64,000 nt of DNA from Bog-756 sp963704585 (lineage in GTDB: Bacteria > Actinomycetota > Acidimicrobiia > Acidimicrobiales > RAAP-2), in assembly GCA_963704585.1 (NCBI GenBank), contig OY969919.1, positions 2,852,001 through 2,916,000 on the forward strand. The letters run 5' to 3'. A model generated the notes under the pieces. The model was not told the origin of the DNA. It saw only the letters and a program-made list of their open reading frames with translations, and did not search any database. The position numbers and the translations under genes were made by a program. Positions 32,457-41,083 of this stretch are shown here, piece after piece. Each line of letters starts with the position of its first letter. Position 1 is the stretch's first letter.

Positions 32457-33659
32457 TCATCGCGTCGCGCAGTCGGAGACGACGTCGACGAGGCGGTCGA
32501 GCTCCTCGTCGGTGTTGTAGTAGTGCGGCGAGGCGCGCACGACCGCTTCGGGCCGTGGGGCGCGCATGTCGAGCAGCGCCCAGGGCGAGCTGCTCACCGA
32601 GATGTTGATCCCGGCCCTCGCCGCCGCGTCCGCGATCTCCGCCGGCGCGACCCGCGCCGGGGTGAAGGTCACGATGCCCCCGCGCCTGGTCCCACCGTCG
32701 TGGACCTCGACACCGTCGACCGTGGCCAGCGCATCGCGGAGGCGCTCGCCGAGCGCGCCCACCCGGGACGCGATCGCCTCGAGGCCGAGGTCGAGCGCGT
32801 GGTCGACGGCCACCCCGAGGCCGAGGTGGGCCGCGACCGGGACCTCGAACTCGGCGAAGCGCTCGACGCCCGGCCGGAGCGTGTAGCGGTCGACGTCCTC
32901 CCAGACGGCGGACGTCTCGCTGATGCCGGGGGGTCGCAGGCGCTCGGCGAACGAGCGCTCGACGTAGAGGAGCCCGGTGCCCCGTGGCCCGCGCAGCCAC
33001 TTGCGTCCCGTCGCCGTGAGGACCGCGCACCGGAGCGAGGCGACGTCGACCGGCAGCTGGCCGACGCTCTGGCAGGCGTCGATGAAGAAGGGCACGCCCG
33101 ACCGGCCGCAGGCGGCGCCGACCTCCGCCGCGGGGTTGACGAGCCCCCGGTGGGTGCCCACGTGGGTGGCGGCGACCAGCGCGACGCCGCCTGCGCCGAG
33201 CGCGGTCTCGAGCGCGTCGAGGTCGAGGGAGCCGTCCGTCGTGCTCGGGACCACCTCGATCGCCGCACCGGTGAGCTCGCGCACCTGCAGGAGGCCGAGG
33301 TAGTGGCTGTTGTAGCTGAGCCGGTCGACGAGGACGCGGGCGCCCGCCACGAACCCGCCGCCGAGTGCGAACCCCCAGAGGGCCTTGGTCCACGACTGGG
33401 TGTCCGAGCCCGTCACGAGGACCTCGTCCTCGTCCGCACCGAGCAGTCGGGACACCGAGGCCCGGAGCGCGGCGATCCGGTCGGCCACCTGGCGCTCCGC
33501 CTCGTACCCGCCGCGCTCGGCCTCGAGCCGGAGGTGGCCGACGACGGCCTCGAGGGTCGCAGCGTTCGGGAGCGCGGCGCCCGCGTTGTTGAGGTGGTCG
33601 ACGAGCGCACAGCCGGGCGTCGCCGCGCGTTCGGCGTCGACGTCGATCACCGGCGGCAT
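32457..33659 (-). CDS. Class V aminotransferase-fold PLP enzyme
   Basis: A 400-aa fold-type I PLP enzyme of the cysteine desulfurase/isopenicillin-epimerase group. Visible are the cofactor residues D194-A-C-Q197-S-V-G, the PLP Lys220 in TATGRKWLRGPRG, LATHxGT-type LVAATHVGTHRGLVNP and the C-terminal SPHYYNTDEELD. The mobile-loop cysteine of desulfurases is not evident. Candidates are a C-S lyase (such as an EgtE-like enzyme), a transaminase or an epimerase. ATG 33659 is used. It is divergent from the PNPOx gene. Confidence 0.8.
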   Translation of the reverse strand: MPPVIDVDAERAATPGCALVDHLNNAGAALPNAATLEAVVGHLRLEAERGGYEAERQVADRIAALRASVSRLLGADEDEVLVTGSDTQSWTKALWGFALGGGFVAGARVLVDRLSYNSHYLGLLQVRELTGAAIEVVPSTTDGSLDLDALETALGAGGVALVAATHVGTHRGLVNPAAEVGAACGRSGVPFFIDACQSVGQLPVDVASLRCAVLTATGRKWLRGPRGTGLLYVERSFAERLRPPGISETSAVWEDVDRYTLRPGVERFAEFEVPVAAHLGLGVAVDHALDLGLEAIASRVGALGERLRDALATVDGVEVHDGGTRRGGIVTFTPARVAPAEIADAAARAGINISVSSSPWALLDMRAPRPEAVVRASPHYYNTDEELDRLVDVVSDCATR

Positions 33660-33718
33660 CGCGGCGGAGGATAGCAACGGCCGGCGTCCGGGTCCGCGCT
33701 CGGTAGGGTTCGCGTCTG

Positions 33719-34336
33719 ATGACCGCTCCCGACGGGCCGCTCGACGAGGCGACGGCCGATCCGGATCCGTTCGTCCAGTTCGGACGCTGGTTCGGGCAGG
33801 CCTCGGCGTCCACCGCGATGCCCGAGGCGATGGCGCTCGCGACCGCCGACGCCACCGGACGCCCGTCGGTGCGGATGGTCCTGCTCAAGGCGTGGGGATC
33901 CGAGGGGTTCGTGTTCTACACCAACCTCGACAGCCGGAAGGCGCACGACCTCGTCGACAATCCGTGGGCGGCGCTCCTCTTCCACTGGCCGGCCGACGGG
34001 CACCAGGTGCGCGTCGAGGGCGCGGTCGAACGCCTCGACGACCGGAGCGCCGACGAGTACTTCGCGTCGCGGGCTCGGGGCAGCCAGCTCGGTGCGTACG
34101 CGTCGCACCAGAGCCGGCCGATCGGAGCGCGCGGGCTCCTCGACGCGGCCGTCGCGAGCACTGCCGAGCGCTTCACCGGCGCCGAGATCCCGCGCCCGCC
34201 GTGGTGGGGCGGGTTGCGCGTGCTGCCCGACGTGTTCGAGTTCTGGCAGCAGGGCGTCGACCGGCTCCACGACCGGCTCGCCTACGCGCGCACCGATGGG
34301 CCCGGCGACTGGTCGGTGACGCGGCTGCAGCCCTGA
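33719..34336 (+). CDS. pdxH: Pyridoxamine 5'-phosphate oxidase
   Basis: A 205-aa FMN flavoprotein that oxidises PNP or PMP to PLP. The FMN-binding core reads RPSVRMVLLKAWGSEGFVFYTNLDSRKAHDL, then ALLFHWPADGHQVRVEGAVERL. The C-terminal dimerisation motif FEFWQQGVDRLHDRLAYARTD and the ending W-S-V-T-R-L-Q-P are those of PdxH. It may serve the adjacent PLP enzyme, which starts 59 bases away in the other direction. Confidence 0.9.
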   Translation: MTAPDGPLDEATADPDPFVQFGRWFGQASASTAMPEAMALATADATGRPSVRMVLLKAWGSEGFVFYTNLDSRKAHDLVDNPWAALLFHWPADGHQVRVEGAVERLDDRSADEYFASRARGSQLGAYASHQSRPIGARGLLDAAVASTAERFTGAEIPRPPWWGGLRVLPDVFEFWQQGVDRLHDRLAYARTDGPGDWSVTRLQP

Positions 34337-34372
34337 GGAGCGAGCCGCCGTCGCCGGGTAGCTTGTGCGTCC

Positions 34373-35569
34373 ATGGCCGACGACGCGACGCTGGTCGACG
34401 AACGCACGAGCCGGCTCCTCGACGAGCTCGACCCGAGGGCGACGGAGTTCGCGGCGTTCCGCGCCCGCCAGTTCGAGCTCGGCCTCGCCTGGGTGACCTT
34501 TCCGGAGGGGTCGGGCGGGCTCGGCGTGAGCCCGCGCCTCCAGCGCGACGTCGACCGTCGCCTCGCCGTCGCGGGCGCGCGGCCTCCGGGAGCCCGGGAG
34601 TTCTTCGGCCTCACCATGGCCGGCCCCACGGTGGTCACCCACGGCTCCGATGAGCTGCGCACCCGCCTGCTCACCGGGACCTTCACCGGCGAGGTGTCGT
34701 GGTGCCAGCTCTTCAGCGAGCCGGGCGCCGGCTCGGACCTGGCCGGCCTCGCGACCCGCGCGGTGCGCGACGGGGACGAGTGGGTGATCACCGGGCAGAA
34801 GGTCTGGAACACCCTCGCCCACATCGCCGACCGCGGCATGCTCGTGGCCCGCACCGACCCCGAGCTCCCCAAGCACAGGGGCCTCACCTACTTCGCGCTC
34901 GACATGCACGCCCCCGGGGTCGAGGTGCGCCCGCTCCGGCAGATGACCGGCGAGGCCGAGTTCAACGAGGTCTACCTCACCGAGGTGCGGGTGCCCGACG
35001 CCGACCGCATCGGCGACGTCGGGGAGGGGTGGCGCGTCGCGATGACGACGCTCTCGAACGAGCGGACGAGCATCGGGGGCGGCGGCGGTGCACCGCCACG
35101 CGGCTCGGGTTCGATCGCCGAGGCCGTACGCATCTGGCAGAGCGGCGACATCCGCCACGACCCGGTCGCGCGCGACCGGCTCACGCGCCTGTGGATCGAG
35201 GCCGAGGTGCTCCGCCTCACGAACCTCCGGGCCGGGCAGAACCGCACGGTGGGGAACCCCGGTCCCGAAGGCTCGATCGCCAAGCTCATGTTCGCCGAGG
35301 TCAACCAGCGGATCTACGAGCTCTGCGTGGACCTGCTCGGGCCGGACGGCCAGGTCGGCTACGACTACACGATGCGCCGCTCGGAGGTCCTCGGCCTCGT
35401 CGGCGCGCCCGGCTCGGCACGCACGATGTTCATCCGTTCGCGCGCCAACTCCATCGAGGGCGGGACCTCCGAGATCCAGCGCAACATCCTCGGCGAACGG
35501 ATCCTCGGACTGCCCGGCGACGTCCGGTCCGACAAGGAGCTGCCCTGGTCCAAGGTGCCCCGCAGTTGA
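34373..35569 (+). CDS. Acyl-CoA dehydrogenase
   Basis: A 398-aa acyl-CoA dehydrogenase with CQLFSEPGAGSDLAGL (115-130), WVITGQKVWNTLAHIADRGM and the C-terminal NSIEGGTSEIQRNILGERILGLPG. A glycine-rich loop GGGGGAPPRGSG interrupts the alpha domain, as in the other copy at 6.4 kb. It oxidises an acyl-CoA with FAD and ETF. It probably forms an operon with the hotdog protein 61 bases downstream. Confidence 0.88.
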   Translation: MADDATLVDERTSRLLDELDPRATEFAAFRARQFELGLAWVTFPEGSGGLGVSPRLQRDVDRRLAVAGARPPGAREFFGLTMAGPTVVTHGSDELRTRLLTGTFTGEVSWCQLFSEPGAGSDLAGLATRAVRDGDEWVITGQKVWNTLAHIADRGMLVARTDPELPKHRGLTYFALDMHAPGVEVRPLRQMTGEAEFNEVYLTEVRVPDADRIGDVGEGWRVAMTTLSNERTSIGGGGGAPPRGSGSIAEAVRIWQSGDIRHDPVARDRLTRLWIEAEVLRLTNLRAGQNRTVGNPGPEGSIAKLMFAEVNQRIYELCVDLLGPDGQVGYDYTMRRSEVLGLVGAPGSARTMFIRSRANSIEGGTSEIQRNILGERILGLPGDVRSDKELPWSKVPRS

Positions 35570-35630
35570 GGGCACGGAGCGCTTCGTGGCGCGACCGGCC
35601 CGCCGGGCCGGTCGGCCGGACTCCGGCCCG

Positions 35631-36440
35631 GTGACCGACGCCCAGGAGTTCCTGGGGATGGCACCGGTCGGCGACACGCTCCGCTGGCGGCTGGACGTCG
35701 TCCCCGAGCTGACCACGCCCGGCGAGTTCCTCTTCGGCGGGTGCGGCCTCGGCGCCGCGCTGGTTGCGTTCGAGGGCGCCTGCGGCCGACCGACCGTCTG
35801 GTCGACGGCCCAGTACCTCTCGTACGCGCCGAGCGGGTCGGTGCTCGACCTCACGGTCACCCTCGCCGCCGTCGGTGGGAGGGTGACGCAGGGTCGTGTG
35901 GTCGGCCATGTCGGGGGGACCGAGATCCTCACGGTCAACGCCGCCGCAGGCCTGCCGGGTCCGCTCGAGGACGAGGGGATCTGGGTGACGCCGCCGAAGG
36001 TTCCGCCGCCGGAGGAGTGCCCGCCGCGGGTCCTCCCGGACTTCCCCTCGGCGTCGATCTTCGACCTCATCGACGTGCGGCTCGCGAAGGGTCTCACCTT
36101 CGAGCAGCTCACCGGGCCGACACCGACGCCCGGCGATCCCGACAGCGCCCTCTGGGCCCGCGTCCCGGGGCACCTCGAGCCCTCGGCCGCGACCCTCGCG
36201 ATCATCGGCGACTACGTGACGGGCGGGGTCGCCCAGCCGGTCGGCCACCGTGTGATGTCGCGCAGCCTCGACAACACGCTGCGGGTGGTGCGGCTCGAGC
36301 CGACCGAGTGGATCCTCTGCGACATCCGGATCCAGGCGCTCGCGAACGGGTACGGCCAGGGCGTCGCCTACCTCTGGTCGGAGCACGGGAACCTGCTCGC
36401 CACGGCGAGCCAGTCGATGAGCGTGCGCCGGTGGACGTGA
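35631..36440 (+). CDS. Acyl-CoA thioesterase-like double hotdog protein
   Basis: A 269-aa TesB-like protein. FGGCGLGAALVAFEGACGRPTVWSTAQYLSYAP is the hotdog helix and first strand; DLTVTLAAVGGRVTQGRVVGHVGGTEILTVNAAAG the following strands. The second half repeats the fold (ALWARVPGHLEPSAATLAIIGDYVTGG, then LDNTLRVVRLEPTEWILCDI and YGQGVAYLWSEHGNLLATASQS). It should hydrolyse acyl-CoA or be a related binding protein. GTG 35631 is the start. A perfect hairpin closes the operon right after the stop. Confidence 0.78.
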   Translation: MTDAQEFLGMAPVGDTLRWRLDVVPELTTPGEFLFGGCGLGAALVAFEGACGRPTVWSTAQYLSYAPSGSVLDLTVTLAAVGGRVTQGRVVGHVGGTEILTVNAAAGLPGPLEDEGIWVTPPKVPPPEECPPRVLPDFPSASIFDLIDVRLAKGLTFEQLTGPTPTPGDPDSALWARVPGHLEPSAATLAIIGDYVTGGVAQPVGHRVMSRSLDNTLRVVRLEPTEWILCDIRIQALANGYGQGVAYLWSEHGNLLATASQSMSVRRWT

Positions 36441-36441
36441 G

Positions 36442-36462
36442 CCGCCGGCGTTCCGCCGGCGG
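36442..36462 (+). terminator. Perfect 9-bp hairpin terminator
   Basis: CCGCCGGCG (36442-36450), loop TTC, CGCCGGCGG (36454-36462), directly after the stop at 36440. No T-tract, but the position and perfection support a terminator. Confidence 0.6.
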
Positions 36463-36537
36463 ACGCGGGCGTGACGACGACCGTAGAGTCGGTGCGCCCG
36501 GCAGCCCGACGGTCGGACCGAGCGGAGGGGAGCCCCG

Positions 36538-37587
36538 ATGAAGATCAGCACCATGCTCAGCTACTCGGGCGGTTTCCGCGAGGCCGCGGCGGAGGTGGCC
36601 GAGCTCGAGCGGGCAGGGCTCGACCTCGTCTGGGTGGCGGAGGCCTACGGCCTCGACAGCCCGAGCCTCATGGGCTATCTCGCCGCCCTCACCGAGCGGG
36701 TCGAGATCGGCTCGGCGATCCTGCCCATCTACTCGCGGACCCCGACGCTCATCGCGATGACCGCGGCGGGCGTCGACACCCTGTCGGAGGGCCGCTTCCA
36801 CCTCGGACTCGGCTCGTCGGGCCCGCAGGTCATCGAGGGGTGGCACGGGGTCCCGTTCACCGCGCCGATCGGCCGTACGCGCGAGATCGTCGAGATCTGC
36901 CGGGCGGTCTGGGCGCGCGAGGCGCCGCTCGAGCACCACGGGAGCTACTACGACATGCCACTGCCGCCCGGCCGCGGCACCGGTCTCGGGAAGGCGCTCA
37001 AGATCATCGCCCATCCGGTGCGGCCCGCGATCCCGATCTGGATCGCCGCACTCGGCGAGAAGAACGTGGCGATGACCGCCGAGGTCGCCGACGGCTGGAT
37101 CCCGATGCTCTTCGTCCCGGAGAAGGCGAAGGAGGTCTGGGGCCCGTCCCTCGCCGACGGGGCGGCGAAGCGCGATCCGTCGCTCGGGTCGCTGCAGATC
37201 ACGGTCGGCGGGATCCTCGCGATCGGCGAGGGCGAGGACGTGGCCGGCCTCCGCGACCTCTCACGCCCGATGGTCGCGCTCTACGTCGGCGGGATGGGGG
37301 CGAAGGGCAAGAACTTCTACAACGACGTCGTCAAGCGGTACGGCTTCGAGCGCGAGGCCGAGGAGATCCAGGATCTCTACCTGAGCGGCAAGAAGCGCGA
37401 GGCCGAGGCGCTCGTGCCCGACGAGCTGCTCGAGGCGACCTCACTGTGCGGTCCCGAGTCCTACGTCGCCGATCGGATCGCCGCGTTCGCCGAAGCGGGG
37501 GTCACCCACCTCCAGGTGGTGCCGGTGCCGACCGGCGGTCAGCGACCGGCGGACCTCGTCGCGACGGTCAAGCGCCTGATCGGTTGA
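36538..37587 (+). CDS. LLM-class F420-dependent oxidoreductase
   Basis: A 349-aa TIM-barrel luciferase-like monooxygenase-family protein: MKISTMLSYSGGFREAAAEVAELERAGLDLVWVAEAYG at the N terminus, EIGSAILPIYSRTP for the cis-peptide loop and FHLGLGSSGPQVIEGWHG for the cofactor phosphate site. In actinobacteria this subgroup uses coenzyme F420. A role in lipid or xenobiotic oxidation is usual for it but not specific. Start ATG 36538 follows GGAGGGGAGCC. Confidence 0.86.
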   Translation: MKISTMLSYSGGFREAAAEVAELERAGLDLVWVAEAYGLDSPSLMGYLAALTERVEIGSAILPIYSRTPTLIAMTAAGVDTLSEGRFHLGLGSSGPQVIEGWHGVPFTAPIGRTREIVEICRAVWAREAPLEHHGSYYDMPLPPGRGTGLGKALKIIAHPVRPAIPIWIAALGEKNVAMTAEVADGWIPMLFVPEKAKEVWGPSLADGAAKRDPSLGSLQITVGGILAIGEGEDVAGLRDLSRPMVALYVGGMGAKGKNFYNDVVKRYGFEREAEEIQDLYLSGKKREAEALVPDELLEATSLCGPESYVADRIAAFAEAGVTHLQVVPVPTGGQRPADLVATVKRLIG

Positions 37588-37602
37588 CCGGGTCGAGGGA
37601 CC

Positions 37603-37944
37603 TCAGTCGGCGACTGCGCCGGCCCCCTGCTCGTCGACCGTGTCGAGCGCGAGCAGGGAGTCGAGCTGGCCCGCCATGTCCTCGATCTCCGCGGCGTCGT
37701 AGTACTGGCGGTCGAGGGTGAGCGTGAGCTGGTGCTGCACGAGCGAGAGGGCCTCCTCGGCCGCGGTCGCGGCGTCGTAGACGGAGAAGAGCCGGGCCTG
37801 CATCGCCTGCGCCGAGACGAACCGGGTGCCCCGGCGCTCGGCCTCCGCCGGCAGCGCGCGCAACAGGTCACCGGGCGTCGCCGGCGAGCCGGTGGGCTCG
37901 GTTCCTTCGGTGTGCTGCTCGTCCATGTCTCGCTGCTCGTCCAT
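37603..37944 (-). CDS. Hypothetical acidic helical protein
   Basis: Unrecognised, 113 aa, acidic. The N terminus repeats MDEQ (residues 1-4 and 7-10) and is followed by a disordered Thr/Pro part. From residue 30 on it is helical, with heptad-like spacing (LLRALPAEAERRG, ARLFSVYDAATAAEEALSLVQHQLTLTLDRQYYDAAEIEDMAGQLDSLLAL). It could be a small dimeric regulator or adaptor. ATG 37944 is preceded by GAGGGGG; ATG 37926 is the alternative. Confidence 0.5.
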   Translation of the reverse strand: MDEQRDMDEQHTEGTEPTGSPATPGDLLRALPAEAERRGTRFVSAQAMQARLFSVYDAATAAEEALSLVQHQLTLTLDRQYYDAAEIEDMAGQLDSLLALDTVDEQGAGAVAD

Positions 37945-38050
37945 CGTGCGCTGCCCCCTCGTCCACGCTGTGGACGGCTCCCGGTGGAGCCGTCCCTCCA
38001 TTAAACACGCGTGGACGCCGAATTTCGTCCCATCCCCGCGTCGTCCCAGC

Positions 38051-38911
38051 TCAGGGGCCCGTCGCGGTGCGCTCCGGCAGCAGCAGGACGGCACCGACGA
38101 GGAAGCAGACCGCGCCGGCGAACGTCCCGAGGTTCGAGAGCTGGGCGTTGCGGAGCTCGCCCGTCGACGGGACGATCGCGGCGGCCACCGCGGACACGCC
38201 GAAGGCGACCGAGCCGGTCAGGTTGAGCGCGGTGATCCACCAGTCCACGCGGTGGGGCGACCACGACCACCAGCCGTGGCTGACCTCGAACCAGGCGAGC
38301 CCGCTCGCGACGAGGAAGCAGATCGAGCCGATCGCGTCGGGCCGCCAGACGTGCTGCCTGGCAGCAGTGACGCTCAGGTCGGTGTTGGTCGCCATGCCGG
38401 TGCTCACGTTGAAGTAGAGCGTGCCGACAAGCTGGACGCCCGACGCCCACCAGTCGATCCGGTCCGGGAACGCCGAGAGCACGCGCCGCCGACCGCGCGG
38501 CGGCCCGCCGTTGGCCGCGTCGACCGACTCGCGGTACTGCAGGAGCGCCGCCGCGGTAAAGAACAGCGAGCCGGCGAAGAAGGTCACCGAGTCGGCCCGG
38601 ATCCCGACCGTGCCCGCATAGCCGGGGACGGCCCCGATCGCGAAGAGGGTCGAGCCGATCGCGAAGAGGACGCCGATCCACCAGCCGCGGGCGAGCGGCG
38701 CCCACCAGGTCCCCTCGACGCGCCGTGCCTGCGCCCAGTGCTTGCGCTGCCGGCGCGACTCCCAGCGGGACTCGATGCCGCCGGGCAGCTCGCTCTCGAC
38801 GAGGGTCACGAAAGGCCCGAACCCGCGCCGCCGGCCGTCGGGGCGCTCGAGCGGCGGTGCGCCAGGCCGGTCCGTCGCCCCCGGACCGGTGGTGCCGAGA
38901 CCGGTCGCCAT
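38051..38911 (-). CDS. Polytopic membrane protein, YrhK-like repeats
   Basis: A 286-aa protein with a disordered N-terminal 75 residues and at least five to six membrane helices. The helices come in pairs containing an F-x-x-G-S-x-x-F pattern (WIGVLFAIGSTLFAIGAVPGY, FFAGSLFFTAAALLQY, IGSICFLVASGLAWFEVSHGWW, and FAGAVCFLVGAVLLLPE), as in YrhK-like proteins. Function is unknown. It is divergent from the gene at 39016. Confidence 0.6.
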   Translation of the reverse strand: MATGLGTTGPGATDRPGAPPLERPDGRRRGFGPFVTLVESELPGGIESRWESRRQRKHWAQARRVEGTWWAPLARGWWIGVLFAIGSTLFAIGAVPGYAGTVGIRADSVTFFAGSLFFTAAALLQYRESVDAANGGPPRGRRRVLSAFPDRIDWWASGVQLVGTLYFNVSTGMATNTDLSVTAARQHVWRPDAIGSICFLVASGLAWFEVSHGWWSWSPHRVDWWITALNLTGSVAFGVSAVAAAIVPSTGELRNAQLSNLGTFAGAVCFLVGAVLLLPERTATGP

Positions 38912-39015
38912 CAGGCCGAACGCTCGGGTCGCATGAGGGTCAGTATCGTCCCATCCCGACGAGGCGCGACGCGTCGGGATGGGAGGGCGTCGGGGCGCGC
39001 CCGAGGTTCGGAGGG

Positions 39016-40182
39016 ATGCCGCATGGAGGGCCGAGACCGCGCGACCGACCGCACGGCCGCGGTGCGCGCCGCGTGCTCGAACGTGCCGGCGACGGCGAGC
39101 TGCGCGCGGGCCTCGCCACACTGGGCTCGGGGCGGATCCCGGTCTCCAAGGTCGAGGCCAACGCGGTCAACGCGCTCCGGCGCCAGCGCGACGTCGCGGG
39201 AGCGCTCGGACGGGCGCAGTACCGTGCGGTCCTCCCGGGCCTCGCGGTGGTGGTCGCCGACGAGTGCCTCGCCGCGACGATCGAGATCCTCGGCGACCAC
39301 GCGGAGGACCCGTCCGAGGAGGAGCTGCGGGAGGCCCTCGACAAGATCCGGCCCCGCTTCCCCGACACGACGATCGCGGTGATGCTCGCCTCGGTGGCCG
39401 ACGGCGGGATGGTCGCCTCAGACCTGTGCTACGAGCTGCTCACCGGCGACGAGCGCTACGGCGTGTCCGACCCTGCCGCCGCCGCCGCTGCCGCCGCGCC
39501 CGAGGCCGCGTCCGGGCCCGGTGGCGGCCCGGAGGACGACGCCGGCACGGGGGCGCCGGATCACTCGGGGTCGGACGGACGGCCGGAAGGACATGCGGAC
39601 GGGGAGCCCGACGATTCGGCGAAGCGGGAGGAGCGCCGGACGCGACGGAAGCGCTCCGCCGACGCACGGCGCAGGCAGGCGACCGCGAGCGCGGAGGCGA
39701 ACGAGCGGGCCCGGCTCGAGCGCAAGCGCGAGCGGGCACGCGCCCAGGGTGCGACTGGCCCCCCTGAACCGGGAGCGTCGCCGAGGACGAGGGCAGTCGA
39801 GCCCGATGCACGACGGGCGGTGCTCACCCCCGTGCAGGAGGCGGAGTTCGACCGCGACGACCCCTGGGTCGGTGGCGTGGTCTTCGCCTGGGTGCCGTTC
39901 ACCGACCCAAACACCGAGGCCGACGCAGACCATCCTGACGTCGACGGGAAGTCGCGCCGGTGCGTCGTCGTTGCCGGTTCGGCCTCGCACCTCCTCGTGC
40001 GTCCCGGCTACTCGGAGGGCGGGGTGAAGGGTCGGACCTGGAAGTCGGTCCCCCTCGCCCACTGGAGCCGAGCGGGGTTCGACCAGCCGACGTCGATCGA
40101 CGTCGAGCTCGTGCGGGTCGAACGACCCGACGGTCCTCCGGTCGGTTGGCTGACCCGCGAGGACTGGAACGCCCTCTGGTAG
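39016..40182 (+). CDS. Hypothetical three-part protein with basic linker
   Basis: Unrecognised, 388 aa. Residues 20-155 are a compact helical domain (LRAGLATLGSGRIPVSKVEANAVNALRRQRD, then DECLAATIEILGDHAED). Residues 155-260 are low complexity: an alanine run, an acidic Gly/Asp stretch, then a strongly basic helix (KREERRTRRKRSADARRRQA). Residues 285-388 form a beta-rich domain (GGVVFAWVPFTDPN, SRRCVVVAGSASHLLVRPGYS, TWKSVPLAHWSRAGF, TSIDVELVRVERP) that recalls SH3-barrel toxins of the PemK type. Nucleic-acid binding is an inference. ATG 39016 with GGAGGG upstream. Confidence 0.55.
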   Translation: MPHGGPRPRDRPHGRGARRVLERAGDGELRAGLATLGSGRIPVSKVEANAVNALRRQRDVAGALGRAQYRAVLPGLAVVVADECLAATIEILGDHAEDPSEEELREALDKIRPRFPDTTIAVMLASVADGGMVASDLCYELLTGDERYGVSDPAAAAAAAAPEAASGPGGGPEDDAGTGAPDHSGSDGRPEGHADGEPDDSAKREERRTRRKRSADARRRQATASAEANERARLERKRERARAQGATGPPEPGASPRTRAVEPDARRAVLTPVQEAEFDRDDPWVGGVVFAWVPFTDPNTEADADHPDVDGKSRRCVVVAGSASHLLVRPGYSEGGVKGRTWKSVPLAHWSRAGFDQPTSIDVELVRVERPDGPPVGWLTREDWNALW

Positions 40183-40433
40183 GGAGCCGGTCGGCGGGCC
40201 GTTGTGCGGCACGGCGAGCCCCCGGTTGGCACGGCGCGCGCGGCGCCCGGCCAGTCCGCCGATCGCGGTTCATCAAATTTGGGGGTTTCCTTGTTGTGTC
40301 GGTCCCGTAGACTCCACTCTTGTAGTTCCGCATGCCGATGGGCACGTGTGGGGACGGCGAACGCGGGTGAAGCGCCCTGAGGTTCAGGGATGTCATTGGG
40401 CTGGCGCGTGCGCGCGCCGGGAAGGCTGGGACG
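40183..40433. other. Intergenic region and leader of the secreted-protein gene
   Basis: 250 bases without a gene. The first part is GC-rich. An AT-rich patch at 40271-40320 probably carries the promoter of the gene at 40434 (TTTCCT near 40289 with TAGACT near 40311). The leader holds a small perfect hairpin, CCCTGA-GGT-TCAGGG at 40375-40389. I see no known riboswitch. Confidence 0.4.
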
Positions 40434-41066
40434 ATGATCCGCAGACTCCTGCTCGGGACCGGGGCGTTGGCCCTCACCCTGAGCGCGACGGCGGCCGTGG
40501 GCGGAGGGCCCGCGTCGGCGTCAATACCACCGAAGGTTCTCACCGGGTCGATCAGCTGCCAGGTGGTCGGGACCCTCAAGTTCAGCGCTTCGATCACCAA
40601 CGGCGGCTCCACCCAGGTGACCACCTCGGTGCACGCCTCGCTGACGAACTGCACGGGGCCGGGCACGGTCCAGCAGGGCGTGATCGTGGTGTCCGGCACG
40701 CTCAACGCGACCTCGACCGCGACGGTGGCCTCCAACTGCGGCGCGATCTTCAGCGGCGCCTCGTTGCCGACGATGACCGGCGTGACCAAGTGGAAGATCA
40801 GCAGCGGCACGTCGGTGCCGTCGGCGGTCACGATCACCAACGCGAGCGCGTTCCTCGACTTCAACACCGAGGAAGTGGTCGTCGGCCTCCCGACGTCGAT
40901 CTCGAGCGGCTCGTTCGCCGCCGAGCCGGTGAGCTTCAGCGGCCTCAACTCGAACGCGTCAGGACTGACGCTCGCCTCTCGATGCGGCACCCTCAACGGC
41001 GTGCGCAGCATCGGTTTCGGTAATCCAGTTTCGATGGGCTTCGTGACCGGCGCGGTCACGATCTAG
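40434..41066 (+). CDS. Secreted protein of unknown function
   Basis: A 210-aa protein with a typical signal peptide (basic MIRR, hydrophobic core, Ala-x-Ala cut near 29-31). The mature part is beta-rich, with many Ser, Thr, Gly and Val, and four Cys in pairs (ISCQVV, LTNCTG, ASNCGA, SRCGTLNG) that may form disulfides. No membrane anchor or sorting signal. It lies just upstream of the Ig-like protein and probably shares its transcript. Confidence 0.65.
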   Translation: MIRRLLLGTGALALTLSATAAVGGGPASASIPPKVLTGSISCQVVGTLKFSASITNGGSTQVTTSVHASLTNCTGPGTVQQGVIVVSGTLNATSTATVASNCGAIFSGASLPTMTGVTKWKISSGTSVPSAVTITNASAFLDFNTEEVVVGLPTSISSGSFAAEPVSFSGLNSNASGLTLASRCGTLNGVRSIGFGNPVSMGFVTGAVTI

Positions 41067-41083
41067 TGAGGAGTGGACCACAG

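Noticed and set aside
40290..40433. A c-di-AMP or c-di-GMP riboswitch upstream of the secreted-protein genes
   Set aside because: GGGTGAAGCG and a small hairpin recall part of the c-di-AMP motif, but the downstream conserved CAGCTAAC-type part is missing and spacing does not fit.
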